Below are positions 51,036-60,186 of a stretch of 64,000 nt of DNA, one piece after another. Numbering within the stretch: position 1 is the first letter of the stretch; each line of letters starts with the position of its first letter. The stretch is from Tritrichomonas musculus (lineage: Eukaryota; Parabasalia; Tritrichomonadida; Tritrichomonadidae), in the NCBI GenBank assembly GCA_039105265.1, contig JAPFFF010000078.1:62001-126000 (forward strand). Reading direction: 5' to 3'. The notes beneath the pieces are model-generated. The model was not told the origin of the DNA. It saw nothing but the letters and a program-made list of their open reading frames with translations, and did not search any database. The position numbers and the translations under genes are program-made.

Positions 51036-51650
51036 TTAAATACAAATTTTGAGTGATATCGAGTGTCTTATGAGCTCGGTCCATACATGGTTATATCCAT
51101 ATTTCAATTCATTGGATACCCCATTTTTGGATACCAATATCTTATCAATCTTCATGTACTTCGAATTTGAAACACAGCCCGTACACCCACTGTCCTCATT
51201 TATAACCAACTCAACCTTGTCAGCCTTAGTGAGTATTTTAATGAGCTCCATCAATGTGTTGCTATGGCACACAAGATAGTTGTTCATCCTCAATGGATTC
51301 GTTTCATAGATACTCAGCAATATCTCGAGGAATTTATTTTTGGTATCCAAATCCTCACCGTCAAGTTCTAATGAACGTTCTAGAGGAGGATTGTTTATTA
51401 GAGCAACTGATGGATATGGACCAGTTGTCGAGGCTGTAGTAAAATTTGCATCCTGGGTGCCAGTTTGAGGATAACCTTCAGTATATCCCATTTGAGGTTG
51501 CACTTGAGGTTGCATCTGTGGGACTTGAGGGTATGATACTGGTTGTACAGGTGGAGGTCTATTCGCAGCAATCTTAATATTCACATTCTGCTCCTGTTTA
51601 ACACTAGCATCATTTTCACTTGATAGAATTCTAGCCTTATGGAGAGTCAT
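51036..51650 (-). CDS. Polinton ORF of unknown function, Pro/Gln-rich N-terminus
   Basis: A 204-residue protein from ATG 51650 (MTLHKARILSSEN). Residues about 30-80 are a flexible Pro/Gln/Tyr-rich stretch (QMQPQVQPQMGYTEGYPQ); the last 110 residues look folded (LDTKNKFLEILLSIYETNPLRMNNYLVCHSNTLMEL) with a few Cys residues. No known domain. It lies directly downstream of the capsid gene on the same strand, with a TATTTTTG motif before its start, so a capsid-related role is possible. Confidence 0.6.
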   Translation of the reverse strand: MTLHKARILSSENDASVKQEQNVNIKIAANRPPPVQPVSYPQVPQMQPQVQPQMGYTEGYPQTGTQDANFTTASTTGPYPSVALINNPPLERSLELDGEDLDTKNKFLEILLSIYETNPLRMNNYLVCHSNTLMELIKILTKADKVELVINEDSGCTGCVSNSKYMKIDKILVSKNGVSNELKYGYNHVWTELIRHSISLKICI

Positions 51651-51660
51651 TTCCAAAGCA

Positions 51661-51669
51661 CAAAAATAT
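51661..51669 (-). promoter_or_regulatory. ATATTTTTG motif before the 204-aa ORF
   Basis: Minus-strand ATATTTTTG ends 10 bases before the ATG at 51650. It lies between the stop of the capsid gene and this start. Confidence 0.5.
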
Positions 51670-51692
51670 TTTTACCCCAATTGCTATATTTC

Positions 51693-53561
51693 TTAAGTCA
51701 TTTCTGGGTCAACTTGTGAGCCAGCTGGTGATTCATCATCAACATATTCAAGACCATCGAGTGAGAGCTTAAAGTATGTGTCTCTACATAAACAGAGTTG
51801 TACAGGTGGTGGTCTAACAACAGCTCCACTTGGTTCAATAATATTATAATATGTATCATTATTGCCAGTGAATATTGGTTGACCATTGACTTGAATTTGG
51901 ATATTACCTTTGCCACCATCTAAGCCATCATAACAGTATCCAGCAGATGCTCTCTCAGTTTGGACATTGAATACAAATGATGTGGCATCACTCAATGTAT
52001 TCTTATATCTATTTCCATCAACATCATTCTTGGGCATAGTGAAGCTATCCTCAAATTCCTTAGTACATTGGAGTGTGATGCTATCCAAATCGCCAGCTGT
52101 TAGTTGACTCTCGAAGAATCTAGCACCAATGGTACTAACATTCTCATCTGGGAAGTTCTTACCACCAATATTCAAATAACAATTTTGGTAAACGGGATTC
52201 TCAAATACGGTCAAATCGTTGTGATGCTTGGGGAACAATAATGACATGCTTGTGACATTTATTAATGGGATATTCAATGTAGATTTGATTCCATTGGATG
52301 CAGCAGCAATTGGGAATGCATGATAATCTACCTTTTGGGATGGAATTATCAGTCCTTCACGTAATATGGATTCGATACCCGCACGAGTGGCTTCACAAAC
52401 ACCATATCCTTGCATGTTGGATTTACATAAAGTGATAGTCATTCGGTTAACGGTGAGAGTTGCCGGTTGCGATTCATATTTAAGTTCATTATTCTCTTCA
52501 ACGATTTCAATTGTCATATAGTCTTCAATAGTACCTTTGTAATCGGGATTATGGCGTGCAATCTCCTTTAAATTCATAGTCTTCTTAATACCGAATTTCT
52601 CATATTCCTCATCTGTAAATTCGAAAGTGATTTCAATTGGTGTATCATTAACTGGAGTTCCATGTTCGGCACAAATATTGTACTTAAATTTGATTGTATT
52701 ATCGAATACCCCTGGTATAAGTGCTTCATTACCAATTTGCGTAAATTGCCTCTTGAGTTTACCACGAGCCTTGATCTCACGCAATTGCTCCAACTGCTTC
52801 ATTGTAATATGATCATCATCTTCCAAGAATGCCTTCGCTTCAGCAACCGTATATGGATCAATAACTGCCCATACAAGACCTGCTGGACTGACTTGGAATC
52901 TAATAGATAAATCACCAATGATTCCATTGGGGAATAAATCGAATGCCTGCAATGCAAGCAAGTCATCAAATGGTATATTCAAATCGAATTCAGTAGTGGT
53001 CTTCCCATTGGCTTTGAAATCATTGAGATTAACATAAACACCTGCATGAGTTTGACTATAATTTGAAACATTCTCCCATAAGCTGTGAACGAATCTGCGG
53101 CGTTTCTTCTCGGTTTCTGGTTTCAAAACTGAGTATAGGAAGCCCTCACGAATGCATTCATTTTGCTGATATCCAACATTGACATTGTTATGGAGAATCT
53201 CCAGCCTGTCGAATAATTGGTTCGAGGACTTGAATCCCACAAACAATTTGTAGAGGTTATCAGGATCTTCAATCAATTGTAATTTAGCAGTATCGGTGTT
53301 CAATTGCAAATCAAGTTTGATGTGGAATGTGAGGAAACCTTTATCAACATCACTAATAAAGTGGTCGGGGTGCGTTAATGAAATCTGTGAGTACTGACCT
53401 TGATGGAATGGTGCTGGTTGGTCATGGCAATCAACAGTTCTAAATGAGAAGCTTCTGGTACCATCATTGGTATTAATAATGTTTCTCATCTTCTGGAATG
53501 TCTCCATAACATTACCAGCCTCGTACATCAAGTTGTGAGCTCTTTCGTTCCTATATTTCAT
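51693..53561 (-). CDS. Polinton major capsid protein (double jelly roll)
   Basis: I start at ATG 53561 (MKYRNERAHNLMYEAGN), giving 622 residues; the longer open frame overlaps an oppositely oriented ORF and reads as nonsense. The protein is rich in beta-strand stretches separated by loops. Early strands include FSFRTVDCHDQPAPFHQGQY and GFLTFHIKLDLQL, followed by FDRLEILHNNVNVGYQQ, an arrangement I associate with the major capsid protein of Polintons, whose family folds as two jelly rolls and builds an icosahedral shell. Length fits the family. The assignment rests on size, position beside the ATPase gene and strand pattern. Confidence 0.78.
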   Translation of the reverse strand: MKYRNERAHNLMYEAGNVMETFQKMRNIINTNDGTRSFSFRTVDCHDQPAPFHQGQYSQISLTHPDHFISDVDKGFLTFHIKLDLQLNTDTAKLQLIEDPDNLYKLFVGFKSSNQLFDRLEILHNNVNVGYQQNECIREGFLYSVLKPETEKKRRRFVHSLWENVSNYSQTHAGVYVNLNDFKANGKTTTEFDLNIPFDDLLALQAFDLFPNGIIGDLSIRFQVSPAGLVWAVIDPYTVAEAKAFLEDDDHITMKQLEQLREIKARGKLKRQFTQIGNEALIPGVFDNTIKFKYNICAEHGTPVNDTPIEITFEFTDEEYEKFGIKKTMNLKEIARHNPDYKGTIEDYMTIEIVEENNELKYESQPATLTVNRMTITLCKSNMQGYGVCEATRAGIESILREGLIIPSQKVDYHAFPIAAASNGIKSTLNIPLINVTSMSLLFPKHHNDLTVFENPVYQNCYLNIGGKNFPDENVSTIGARFFESQLTAGDLDSITLQCTKEFEDSFTMPKNDVDGNRYKNTLSDATSFVFNVQTERASAGYCYDGLDGGKGNIQIQVNGQPIFTGNNDTYYNIIEPSGAVVRPPPVQLCLCRDTYFKLSLDGLEYVDDESPAGSQVDPEMT

Positions 53562-53607
53562 TTGTACCTTGGAAAAAACCAGGAAATCACATTTTTTTAT
53601 ATACCAA

Positions 53608-53859
53608 ATGGGCATTGGTATCTTCAGGAAGATAAAAGATGGATTCCGCAAAGTGGGATCTACACTCAGGAATGTCGCGCAGAGAGTTGTTGATAAGCTA
53701 CCTACAGTTGTCAATGTTGGTAGACAAATCATTGATAGGGTCAAACCAATTGCAGGATTGATACCTGGTGCAGGTGGACTACTTGATACAATTGATAGAG
53801 GTTTGGGAACGGTTGGTAAGGCTGGTGAAATAGGTAAATCCATATTGGATAAAGTTTAA
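53608..53859 (+). CDS. small Gly-rich putative minor virion protein
   Basis: An 83-residue basic protein from ATG 53608 (MGIGIFRKIKDGFRKVG). An amphipathic N-terminal helix is followed by a Gly/Pro/Ala hydrophobic segment (PIAGLIPGAGGLLDT) and another short helix. Similar small proteins in Polintons and adenoviruses (pVI/pX-like) are internal or membrane-active virion parts. It is divergent from the capsid gene with only 46 bases between starts, so both may share one promoter region. Confidence 0.6.
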   Translation: MGIGIFRKIKDGFRKVGSTLRNVAQRVVDKLPTVVNVGRQIIDRVKPIAGLIPGAGGLLDTIDRGLGTVGKAGEIGKSILDKV

Positions 53860-53888
53860 TCATCACCAAATATCCACATACATATGAA

Positions 53889-53898
53889 TTTATTTTTG
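53889..53898 (+). promoter_or_regulatory. TTTATTTTTG motif before the 153-aa ORF
   Basis: Exact TTTATTTTTG ending 11 bases before the ATG at 53910. Confidence 0.55.
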
Positions 53899-53909
53899 CC
53901 TGTTTTGAA

Positions 53910-54371
53910 ATGAATACAGATAATGTGAAACATTTAGCCCAATGCGATATTAAGGTCATAAACGATAATAAGCTGGAGCAGCGTACGTTCAACTCAGTAG
54001 AGGAGTTCGACCTGTTCTACCAGAAGTACAAGGATATGTTCAATGAGAAGACCACCAATTATCTCAATAAAACCTACAAAATTATCACCCCTGAGTGTGA
54101 GTACAGGATTACCAAACGCACCGGCAAGGATGGCTCCAATAATGTGTTTCTCAAGAAAATCTCTAAGCAAGCCGATAACGATAACCTCGTGGAGATCCAA
54201 TTTGCAAACATTCGAGCTGACATAAATGTATTGCAGTCATCATTAGATTCGTATTCCAAACGGATTACCACTTTGGAGAACACCATTGGCATGATCACTA
54301 CAAAAATAAATCAGCTCACCAATACTGTGAATGAATGTACTGATGCTGTGAACAACCTCCTAAGACATTAA
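53910..54371 (+). CDS. Polinton ORF of unknown function with C-terminal coiled coil
   Basis: 153 residues. The first 90 are mixed and charged (VEEFDLFYQKYKDMF, ITPECEYRITKRTGKDG); the last 60 form a clear coiled coil (ADINVLQSSLDSYSKRITT and onward). No enzyme motif. Its stop overlaps that of the convergent gene by four bases. Confidence 0.6.
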   Translation: MNTDNVKHLAQCDIKVINDNKLEQRTFNSVEEFDLFYQKYKDMFNEKTTNYLNKTYKIITPECEYRITKRTGKDGSNNVFLKKISKQADNDNLVEIQFANIRADINVLQSSLDSYSKRITTLENTIGMITTKINQLTNTVNECTDAVNNLLRH

Positions 54372-54595
54372 ATTTTTGAATTATTTGGGACTACCTGGTG
54401 ATTGAGCGAGTGGTGTATCGCTGATGATGTTGATTTAATAACTGGGTCATGTATAATACACCCCTTATCTTCATATTTTTGGATTGTAGGTTTGGTACAA
54501 CTCATGGTTCGCATATTTCGCATGTGGCGTTCCAGGTGATTGAAATACGTAAGCCCATTAGAATCTTTTAATACACGGCGTTCCTCATAAGACAT
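54368..54595 (-). CDS. small Polinton ORF, 75 aa
   Basis: A basic protein from ATG 54595 (MSYEERRVLKDSNGLTYFNH) with no membrane segment and no known motif. It contains two Cys. It fits snugly between neighbours: four-base overlap with the convergent ORF at its 3' end, and a 34-base gap to the divergent ORF at 54630 with T-runs on both sides. I cannot assign a function. Confidence 0.5.
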   Translation of the reverse strand: MSYEERRVLKDSNGLTYFNHLERHMRNMRTMSCTKPTIQKYEDKGCIIHDPVIKSTSSAIHHSLNHQVVPNNSKI

Positions 54596-54629
54596 TTAAT
54601 CTTGAAAAAACACTTTTTTTCGTATCTAA

Positions 54630-54863
54630 ATGACTGAATTGAGTGAATACAAGAAAGAGATTCCAGAGTTGAAGCGCATCAAGCATGATCTCAAGGAGAA
54701 GTGCTATTTGTATAAGGGTCATCTCAATAACATCAAAGGTGGCATGCTGGGTAGCAATGGTCTTGCCGTTCGTGAATCACTGATTGAAGATATTAATAGT
54801 TTGAAGGAAAAGGTTGCCAAACTCGAGAATGAGTTAGCTGAATTATCAAGCGATAACCATTAA
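54630..54863 (+). CDS. small coiled-coil Polinton ORF, 77 aa
   Basis: An almost fully helical protein (ELKRIKHDLKEKCYLYKG; EDINSLKEKVAKLENELAEL) with a Gly-rich break in the middle (KGGMLGSNG). It is likely to form a helical hairpin or dimer. No function can be assigned. A T-run (ACTTTTTTTCG) lies before its ATG. Confidence 0.55.
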   Translation: MTELSEYKKEIPELKRIKHDLKEKCYLYKGHLNNIKGGMLGSNGLAVRESLIEDINSLKEKVAKLENELAELSSDNH

Positions 54864-54917
54864 ATTCCCAGGGTCGCAATATTGCTAGGATGTATTCCAT
54901 ACTCCCGATTGAGACCA

Positions 54918-54926
54918 TTATTTTTG
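54918..54926 (+). promoter_or_regulatory. TTATTTTTG motif before the integrase gene
   Basis: TTATTTTTG ends 8 bases before the ATG at 54935. Confidence 0.55.
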
Positions 54927-54934
54927 CACATTAA

Positions 54935-56197
54935 ATGATGCACAAGCTCTCAGTCCCACAGGGGATGTCTGATAACAAGAAATCATTCAAGATATTCGAT
55001 AATGAGTACAAGTCATTGCTCAAGTACCCATTCAAATCTAAAATATCAAAATTGGACCCATCACTGTTTATCGTCAACCCCGAGTATCATCATGAACCAT
55101 TCGTTAAGGACTTCAAATTGAAACCATGTAATTCTTATTCAAAACCGGATTTCTCATTTGAACCTGGCTGCTGGGAGGTCGATTTGATGTTTGTGAAGTA
55201 CACTACGAAGGAACATGGAATACCTCCTGGTTATAAATTGGTACCCCATGAAACCATTTACCTCATCATGGTGAATGTCAACACGCGATATCTAATTGTG
55301 GAACCGCTTAAGGACAAACTAGCTGATACCATTAAGGATGCATACGCCAAAATCATTCTCGATAAATATGATGACTTCAAATTTAATACCATCAAATGTG
55401 ATGGTGAAAATAATCTACTAAAAGTGCTTGATGTGGCAAATCAAACTGATGAAAATAGGGAAATAGCCAATGGCACTAAAAATGTGCTATTCAATAAAAA
55501 TGCACTGATCGTTAATAAATCCAAACATAGCAACTCTCACAAAATCGTTGATGCAACCATTAGGACACTCCGCAATGCATTCGGTTTAGATAATCGTCGA
55601 ATTGGAGACCCTTTCCTGATGCAACAGATGGTCCACTACTATAACAACACACCGCATCGTTCTCTACGAATGCCCAATCCCAATTATCGAGATGATGAGT
55701 ATTATGACCAGTATCTGGCTAAAGAGCCTAAGTGGATATACTATACACCCAATCAAATGCAGCACAACCCTGATTTGGAATGGAGATACATCAGGGATTG
55801 CCAACGGAGGCTACGTCGAATCAAAAATAATATGCAAATGGATGGTCTACTGAGCTATCACAAGGGTAATATCATATTGATCCATTACGATACATCCAAA
55901 ACTGAGAAGAAGCATGAGAAGCAGAGGCGTGTGTTCAATGAGATTGCTGAATTCATAAGATACCATAATGGGAACGTCGAATGCAAATTGCTGAACCCAT
56001 ATCGTAGATTCCAGTTGAATGCTGATAAGCAAGCAGGAACTGCGTTCTATGTGCCGTATATCAAAACCAAAACTGGTCGAACGCCAATGACTGATGATGA
56101 GCGAGCTACTATAACAATCCCCATCATGTACACCCGATTCGTGGCACCCAATTATGAATCATTGGGTGAAGACTATAAGCAGTACTTTGCTGTCTAA
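54935..56197 (+). CDS. Polinton retroviral-type integrase
   Basis: 420 residues from ATG 54935. The catalytic core of the rve family starts with CWEVDLMFVKY, continues with YLIMVNVNTRYLIVEPLKDK and IKCDGENN, and ends in the helix KIVDATIRTLRNAFG, followed by MVHYYNNTPHRSLRMPNPN, the usual 'YN..pH.sl' end of this domain. The C-terminal part (about 290-420) has the strand pattern of a chromodomain/SH3-like DNA-binding tail (DGLLSYHKGNIILIHYD, KLLNPYRRFQLNA). In Polintons this enzyme inserts the linear element into the host genome with a short target duplication. The next ORF follows after three bases and may be read from the same transcript. Confidence 0.9.
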   Translation: MMHKLSVPQGMSDNKKSFKIFDNEYKSLLKYPFKSKISKLDPSLFIVNPEYHHEPFVKDFKLKPCNSYSKPDFSFEPGCWEVDLMFVKYTTKEHGIPPGYKLVPHETIYLIMVNVNTRYLIVEPLKDKLADTIKDAYAKIILDKYDDFKFNTIKCDGENNLLKVLDVANQTDENREIANGTKNVLFNKNALIVNKSKHSNSHKIVDATIRTLRNAFGLDNRRIGDPFLMQQMVHYYNNTPHRSLRMPNPNYRDDEYYDQYLAKEPKWIYYTPNQMQHNPDLEWRYIRDCQRRLRRIKNNMQMDGLLSYHKGNIILIHYDTSKTEKKHEKQRRVFNEIAEFIRYHNGNVECKLLNPYRRFQLNADKQAGTAFYVPYIKTKTGRTPMTDDERATITIPIMYTRFVAPNYESLGEDYKQYFAV

Positions 56198-56200
56198 TAA

Positions 56201-56533
56201 ATGCCCAAACGCTATTTTCATACGCAAACCACCGAATTTACATTACCTGAGGATTTCATATATAGTCGCAACAAGAAATACATCGTAGTGCAGTATGTAG
56301 GGGCTATCGTAAATAAGACCATAATCGGTGATTTAATGGTACACTCAGACATTGTTGAATTCGACCCATACTGCGACCACTTCATAATGTTAGCCAACAG
56401 GCGGCAAACTAAGTATCGCAAATATGAGATGCTCAACAGGACCAAGCGGGATTTCAAAATATGGTTCACAGACCTGTATGGCAATGAGATAAAACCTGAT
56501 GCATTCGTGCTATCATGCTTGCTAATATATTGA
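56201..56533 (+). CDS. Polinton ORF of unknown function, 110 aa
   Basis: A basic, beta-strand-rich small protein (KYIVVQYVGAIVNKTIIGDLMVH; FDPYCDHFIML; RDFKIWFTDLYGNEI). It begins three bases after the integrase stop and has no T-rich motif of its own. The strand pattern could form a single small beta fold. No family recognised. Confidence 0.6.
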   Translation: MPKRYFHTQTTEFTLPEDFIYSRNKKYIVVQYVGAIVNKTIIGDLMVHSDIVEFDPYCDHFIMLANRRQTKYRKYEMLNRTKRDFKIWFTDLYGNEIKPDAFVLSCLLIY

Positions 56534-56609
56534 ATATAGAATGCAGTTCGCTAGCGCTCGGCAATGAAATTGCTTCCTGCTTGGGTTACCGAATAAGCCT
56601 CTAAATGAG

Positions 56610-56619
56610 TTTATTTTTG
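56610..56619 (+). promoter_or_regulatory. TTTATTTTTG motif before the 493-aa ORF
   Basis: Exact TTTATTTTTG ending 5 bases before the ATG at 56625. Confidence 0.55.
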
Positions 56620-56624
56620 GGTAA

Positions 56625-58106
56625 ATGAATGATGACTACTTTGAGGTTTATACATTGAAACCAGGTCAATATCGTGAATTAAAATATTCAAAATATTTAT
56701 CAGCGGTATACCTTGATGTCGATAAATCTACTAAATTATATTTCCCACGTGATTTAGTTCCACCACCAGTCGTTCATGACTACACGATTGATAAAAATGG
56801 AGCTACATTCACAATGACATCACATGAAAAAGTTCCTACATATATATGGGAATCTAGATATGTGCCATCAGCGAATGACTTTTGTATGATACTAGTTCGA
56901 GGACCCAATAATCATAAACTTTATCCAAAATCGTATATCGCCTATCACAGAAATATTTTCAAGGAAACTGTTCTTGCAAACACAACTAAAAGACCTGGTG
57001 ATTATGTTATAGGGTTTGAGATAGCGGTTTATTCAAATCATTTGCTTCTACCAGAAATATATTGTTTTGAACAAGATCCTTTATACCCGTCAAACCAGAC
57101 AGCTCAACAAGATAGTCGTCCAAAACCCATTCAATTTTCATTCTCAAGCGATGAAGTTTTTAGTAAGTCTCCACCTAGTAAAAATATTTTGGTTAATAAT
57201 GGGACTGCCCCATTTGAGAAAAAAACTAAGGATTGGTATCATGAACACACATCATATCACCCTCGACAAAAACTTATATGTAATGATTACACGGATGAGG
57301 CTAGTGAGAGTAGTGATAATGAACAAAATACATATGACCCGCATGAAGCTGAGTATAGGGATTATCAGGTGAGAAATCAAAATAAAATTAGTCCAAGTGG
57401 TGTATATATGTCTACCGATAAGAGACCAGGTACGAAGTCCGTTGTTGCTCGAAAAACAAATGGTTCACTCCAAGAATATCGAGTTGGGAAACGTGCGATG
57501 ACTGATATACGACGCAAGCAGTCATATAAATATCAAAAATATCAGGGTGACGCTCAAACTCTCAATCCTAGAAGTACATATGACTCGCAGAGTGGTTACT
57601 CGCAGAGGCTCGACACTAGGAGCGATGATGAGTATTCTAGTGAATCAAATGTTGATGATGATTATGCTCCACGAAGTAGTTCACGTAGACAGCACAGTCT
57701 GTATCGTAATGGACTTAGAGACAGGACTCGTGAGCAGGAATCACAAGATAACTCCAATACTAGAACACCTGAGCAGAAGGTACTTCGTACTTCATCTAGA
57801 AAGCATTCCAGTTCAGTGAAGACATCGCAGTCTGTGAAATTTGGTAAATCATTTAAACCATATCGGGAGAAATTCACACCACAATTCAAGGGGAATACCA
57901 TGGACACCACATTTGAGTATGAGAGTAGTCGTGAGTATGGAACACTTCCTGAATATAGTGAGCAGGAGCTAAGTTCTCAATATGAGGAGGAGGAGCCTGA
58001 ACGTGAACCTGAACCTGAGCCACCTCGCAAGCATAAACGCAATGCAAAAATAATATCCAAACGTAGCCAAAAACGCAAGAATTTCTTTGACCGATTCAAG
58101 CAATAA
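56625..58106 (+). CDS. Polinton putative minor structural protein, Ser/Arg-rich tail
   Basis: 493 residues. Residues 1-150 are beta-rich (YFEVYTLKPGQYRELKYSKY, LSAVYLDVDKSTKLYFPRDL, YVIGFEIAVYSNHLLLPEIY) and could be a single jelly-roll or similar virion domain. The remaining 340 residues are charged and low-complexity with many Ser, Arg, Asp and Tyr (SSRRQHSLYRNGLRDRT) and end in acidic (EEEEPEREPEPEPP) then basic (RKHKRNAKIISKRSQKRK) stretches that may bind DNA or interact inside the capsid. No firm family. Its AT content is a little above that of the integrase gene. Confidence 0.6.
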   Translation: MNDDYFEVYTLKPGQYRELKYSKYLSAVYLDVDKSTKLYFPRDLVPPPVVHDYTIDKNGATFTMTSHEKVPTYIWESRYVPSANDFCMILVRGPNNHKLYPKSYIAYHRNIFKETVLANTTKRPGDYVIGFEIAVYSNHLLLPEIYCFEQDPLYPSNQTAQQDSRPKPIQFSFSSDEVFSKSPPSKNILVNNGTAPFEKKTKDWYHEHTSYHPRQKLICNDYTDEASESSDNEQNTYDPHEAEYRDYQVRNQNKISPSGVYMSTDKRPGTKSVVARKTNGSLQEYRVGKRAMTDIRRKQSYKYQKYQGDAQTLNPRSTYDSQSGYSQRLDTRSDDEYSSESNVDDDYAPRSSSRRQHSLYRNGLRDRTREQESQDNSNTRTPEQKVLRTSSRKHSSSVKTSQSVKFGKSFKPYREKFTPQFKGNTMDTTFEYESSREYGTLPEYSEQELSSQYEEEEPEREPEPEPPRKHKRNAKIISKRSQKRKNFFDRFKQ

Positions 58107-58125
58107 TATATGCAATAATATATGC

Positions 58126-60168
58126 TTATTTTTGTTTATTAAATACAACATTAAATCGGTCCGCATCATTTTTCTTAGAATCCCTAGCTGCCTTATTTTT
58201 GGATTTCATAGCAACGTATCCACTATCTGCTCCATATAATCTAAGTTCAATTATATTATCGATGTTTTCAATAAATGATTTGCGAGCTCTATTCAATTCT
58301 TCAGGCTCCTCCTCTTGTATGAATGTAATCAGTTGTGCATAAAATGGGGGTGTTTGATGGCCTTGCTCATCAGTTTGTTTTACAAGCCCAGTCTTGAAAT
58401 CCATTCCAAATCCCCATTTAAATACAACTTCCTCTACCAGTGCTAGCATTCCAAGCATTTCCCTAGGTGGTTGATTTTTATTTCGAACACCAGTTTGTAA
58501 GTTAACTATTTTGGCAATGATTTTAACCCATTTATCGATATTGGGACCAACTGCTTTCATATAATCTTGCTTATGTGTACGCTTCCAATTTGACCAAGCT
58601 GGGTATGATAATGATTTACTATCAAATTTATTTTTCTCAATAGCATTTTTCATAGGAAGGTCAAAGTAGTAAATATATATGGTATTGCATACTGCTAGAA
58701 AATTGGTCAATTTCTTGAGTTCGAGCCAATTATAAAATTTCTTTTGATCCCAGAACGTATTCCATATGTGCGAGAACAGAGATGCCCAATAGCTGTTAGG
58801 TGATAAGCGCTTGCTAATATGTGCCTTTCCAAGACCGGAGCCACCATATGCCTTTTCTAGAGCCAATAATTGATTAGATTTGGTCAATTGATATTCACCA
58901 GTATTCCAATCAACTTTGTTAATATTCTTATCAAATTGCTGCTTGAGCCAAACGTTGAATGGAGTTGCTTTACGCTTAGCTTTTGAATTGCAAATTGTTT
59001 TCCAAACCTTCTTATAAGGAGATGCATGGACTAATTTGTATCCGTTGACAATAGCTGGAATTCCACGTTTATCCACCAATATGATATCATCAACCTGGTC
59101 ACCATTGAGGTCTGTAATCTCATTTCCTAATGGGTCATAAGAATTAGGTGGTAATAATCTGTAATTGGGAACTCCATTTTCATCAAGGTGGTTCAAACAA
59201 TATTCCTTTGCAGTATCACGTGCTGCAGCTAATGGAATGTATTTAACCCGGAAATTGCCATTTATAATCATATCTAGGAAGTTCTTCTTGAAAGCTGTTG
59301 AATCACCTGCGAGTGATAGATTGCCGAATTCACCTAAACGTCCTTTGACATTTTCATAGTTTTTGCCATTACGTCTACCTAAGGTAACACTTGATGGTTC
59401 AACCTCTTTCATAACATAGTTATATTCATTGGTTTTAGTAAATTTGGATTTTGGTTTGAATGCCGAATCTTGTATATCAGGGTTGAATTTAATTCCATGT
59501 TTAAGATGTTTTCTAGCAGGTGTCCTAACATAATCATATGGAATTTGAGAATCTTCATCGTTATTATCATTGTTATTATCATTGTTATTATCATCGTTAT
59601 TATCATCGTCAGTGCCACTGGTTTCTAAATCATCGATTTCTTCGGTATCCAGTGCTTGATCATCATCATTGCCTGCTGATGGTGTTGCTAATACTTTCTT
59701 TGAAGATTTATGACTCATGAGTACTTTAGGTGTAGAAAAAATGTTTTTATCCGCATTCTCATTATCAGCATCTTTTCTATAGTCAGCTTCGATAAACTCA
59801 TAGCTCATAATCTTAGGAATATATTTTTGTATATTAGCTACCTCAGTCTTTGCCTCTGGAGACTCTACGAAAAGCGATCGCTTGTCCAAGATTGAATCCA
59901 AGTTACGTATGATATCATCAACCATATCCCGGACCTCTTTAATCTCGGGGTTGCTAAGTTCACGTGGTGAATATTTCTCAGGGTCATCCGCAATGCGATA
60001 GTATTTGGGTAATACATTAATGATGCCATCGGGGAGTATACCTTTTGATCTCAGCACACTCATATCACTATCAATCCTATCTGCACGCGGATATGAGATT
60101 TCAGGAATTGGTTCTAGTTCTGCCTCCTCCTCCTCTTCCTCAAAGGGTTCCTCAATACTGGTACTCAT
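58126..60168 (-). CDS. large Polinton protein of unknown function, 680 aa
   Basis: Starts at ATG 60168. The first 30 residues are acidic (EEPFEEEEEEAELEPIPE). About residues 185-210 are a run of Asp/Asn repeats encoded by a trinucleotide-like array. The C-terminal 450 residues look folded and alpha-helical with several Trp (WASLFSHIWNTFWDQKKFYNW; YPAWSNWKRTHKQDYM). No enzymatic motif is evident. It is divergent from the fibre-like gene with only 18 bases between start codons. It could be a structural or replication-associated protein; I do not assign one. Confidence 0.65.
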   Translation of the reverse strand: MSTSIEEPFEEEEEEAELEPIPEISYPRADRIDSDMSVLRSKGILPDGIINVLPKYYRIADDPEKYSPRELSNPEIKEVRDMVDDIIRNLDSILDKRSLFVESPEAKTEVANIQKYIPKIMSYEFIEADYRKDADNENADKNIFSTPKVLMSHKSSKKVLATPSAGNDDDQALDTEEIDDLETSGTDDDNNDDNNNDNNNDNNDEDSQIPYDYVRTPARKHLKHGIKFNPDIQDSAFKPKSKFTKTNEYNYVMKEVEPSSVTLGRRNGKNYENVKGRLGEFGNLSLAGDSTAFKKNFLDMIINGNFRVKYIPLAAARDTAKEYCLNHLDENGVPNYRLLPPNSYDPLGNEITDLNGDQVDDIILVDKRGIPAIVNGYKLVHASPYKKVWKTICNSKAKRKATPFNVWLKQQFDKNINKVDWNTGEYQLTKSNQLLALEKAYGGSGLGKAHISKRLSPNSYWASLFSHIWNTFWDQKKFYNWLELKKLTNFLAVCNTIYIYYFDLPMKNAIEKNKFDSKSLSYPAWSNWKRTHKQDYMKAVGPNIDKWVKIIAKIVNLQTGVRNKNQPPREMLGMLALVEEVVFKWGFGMDFKTGLVKQTDEQGHQTPPFYAQLITFIQEEEPEELNRARKSFIENIDNIIELRLYGADSGYVAMKSKNKAARDSKKNDADRFNVVFNKQK

Positions 60169-60186
60169 ACCTTTATTTTATAGAAA

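Noticed and set aside
53562-53843. Longer N-terminus of the capsid frame
   Set aside because: The extension is Pro/Ser-rich nonsense antisense to the small Gly-rich ORF; the start at 53561 gives a normal N-terminus.
58126-58140. TTATTTTTG near the 3' end of the 680-residue Polinton ORF
   Set aside because: No plus-strand start codon follows at the usual distance, so it is not counted as a promoter.
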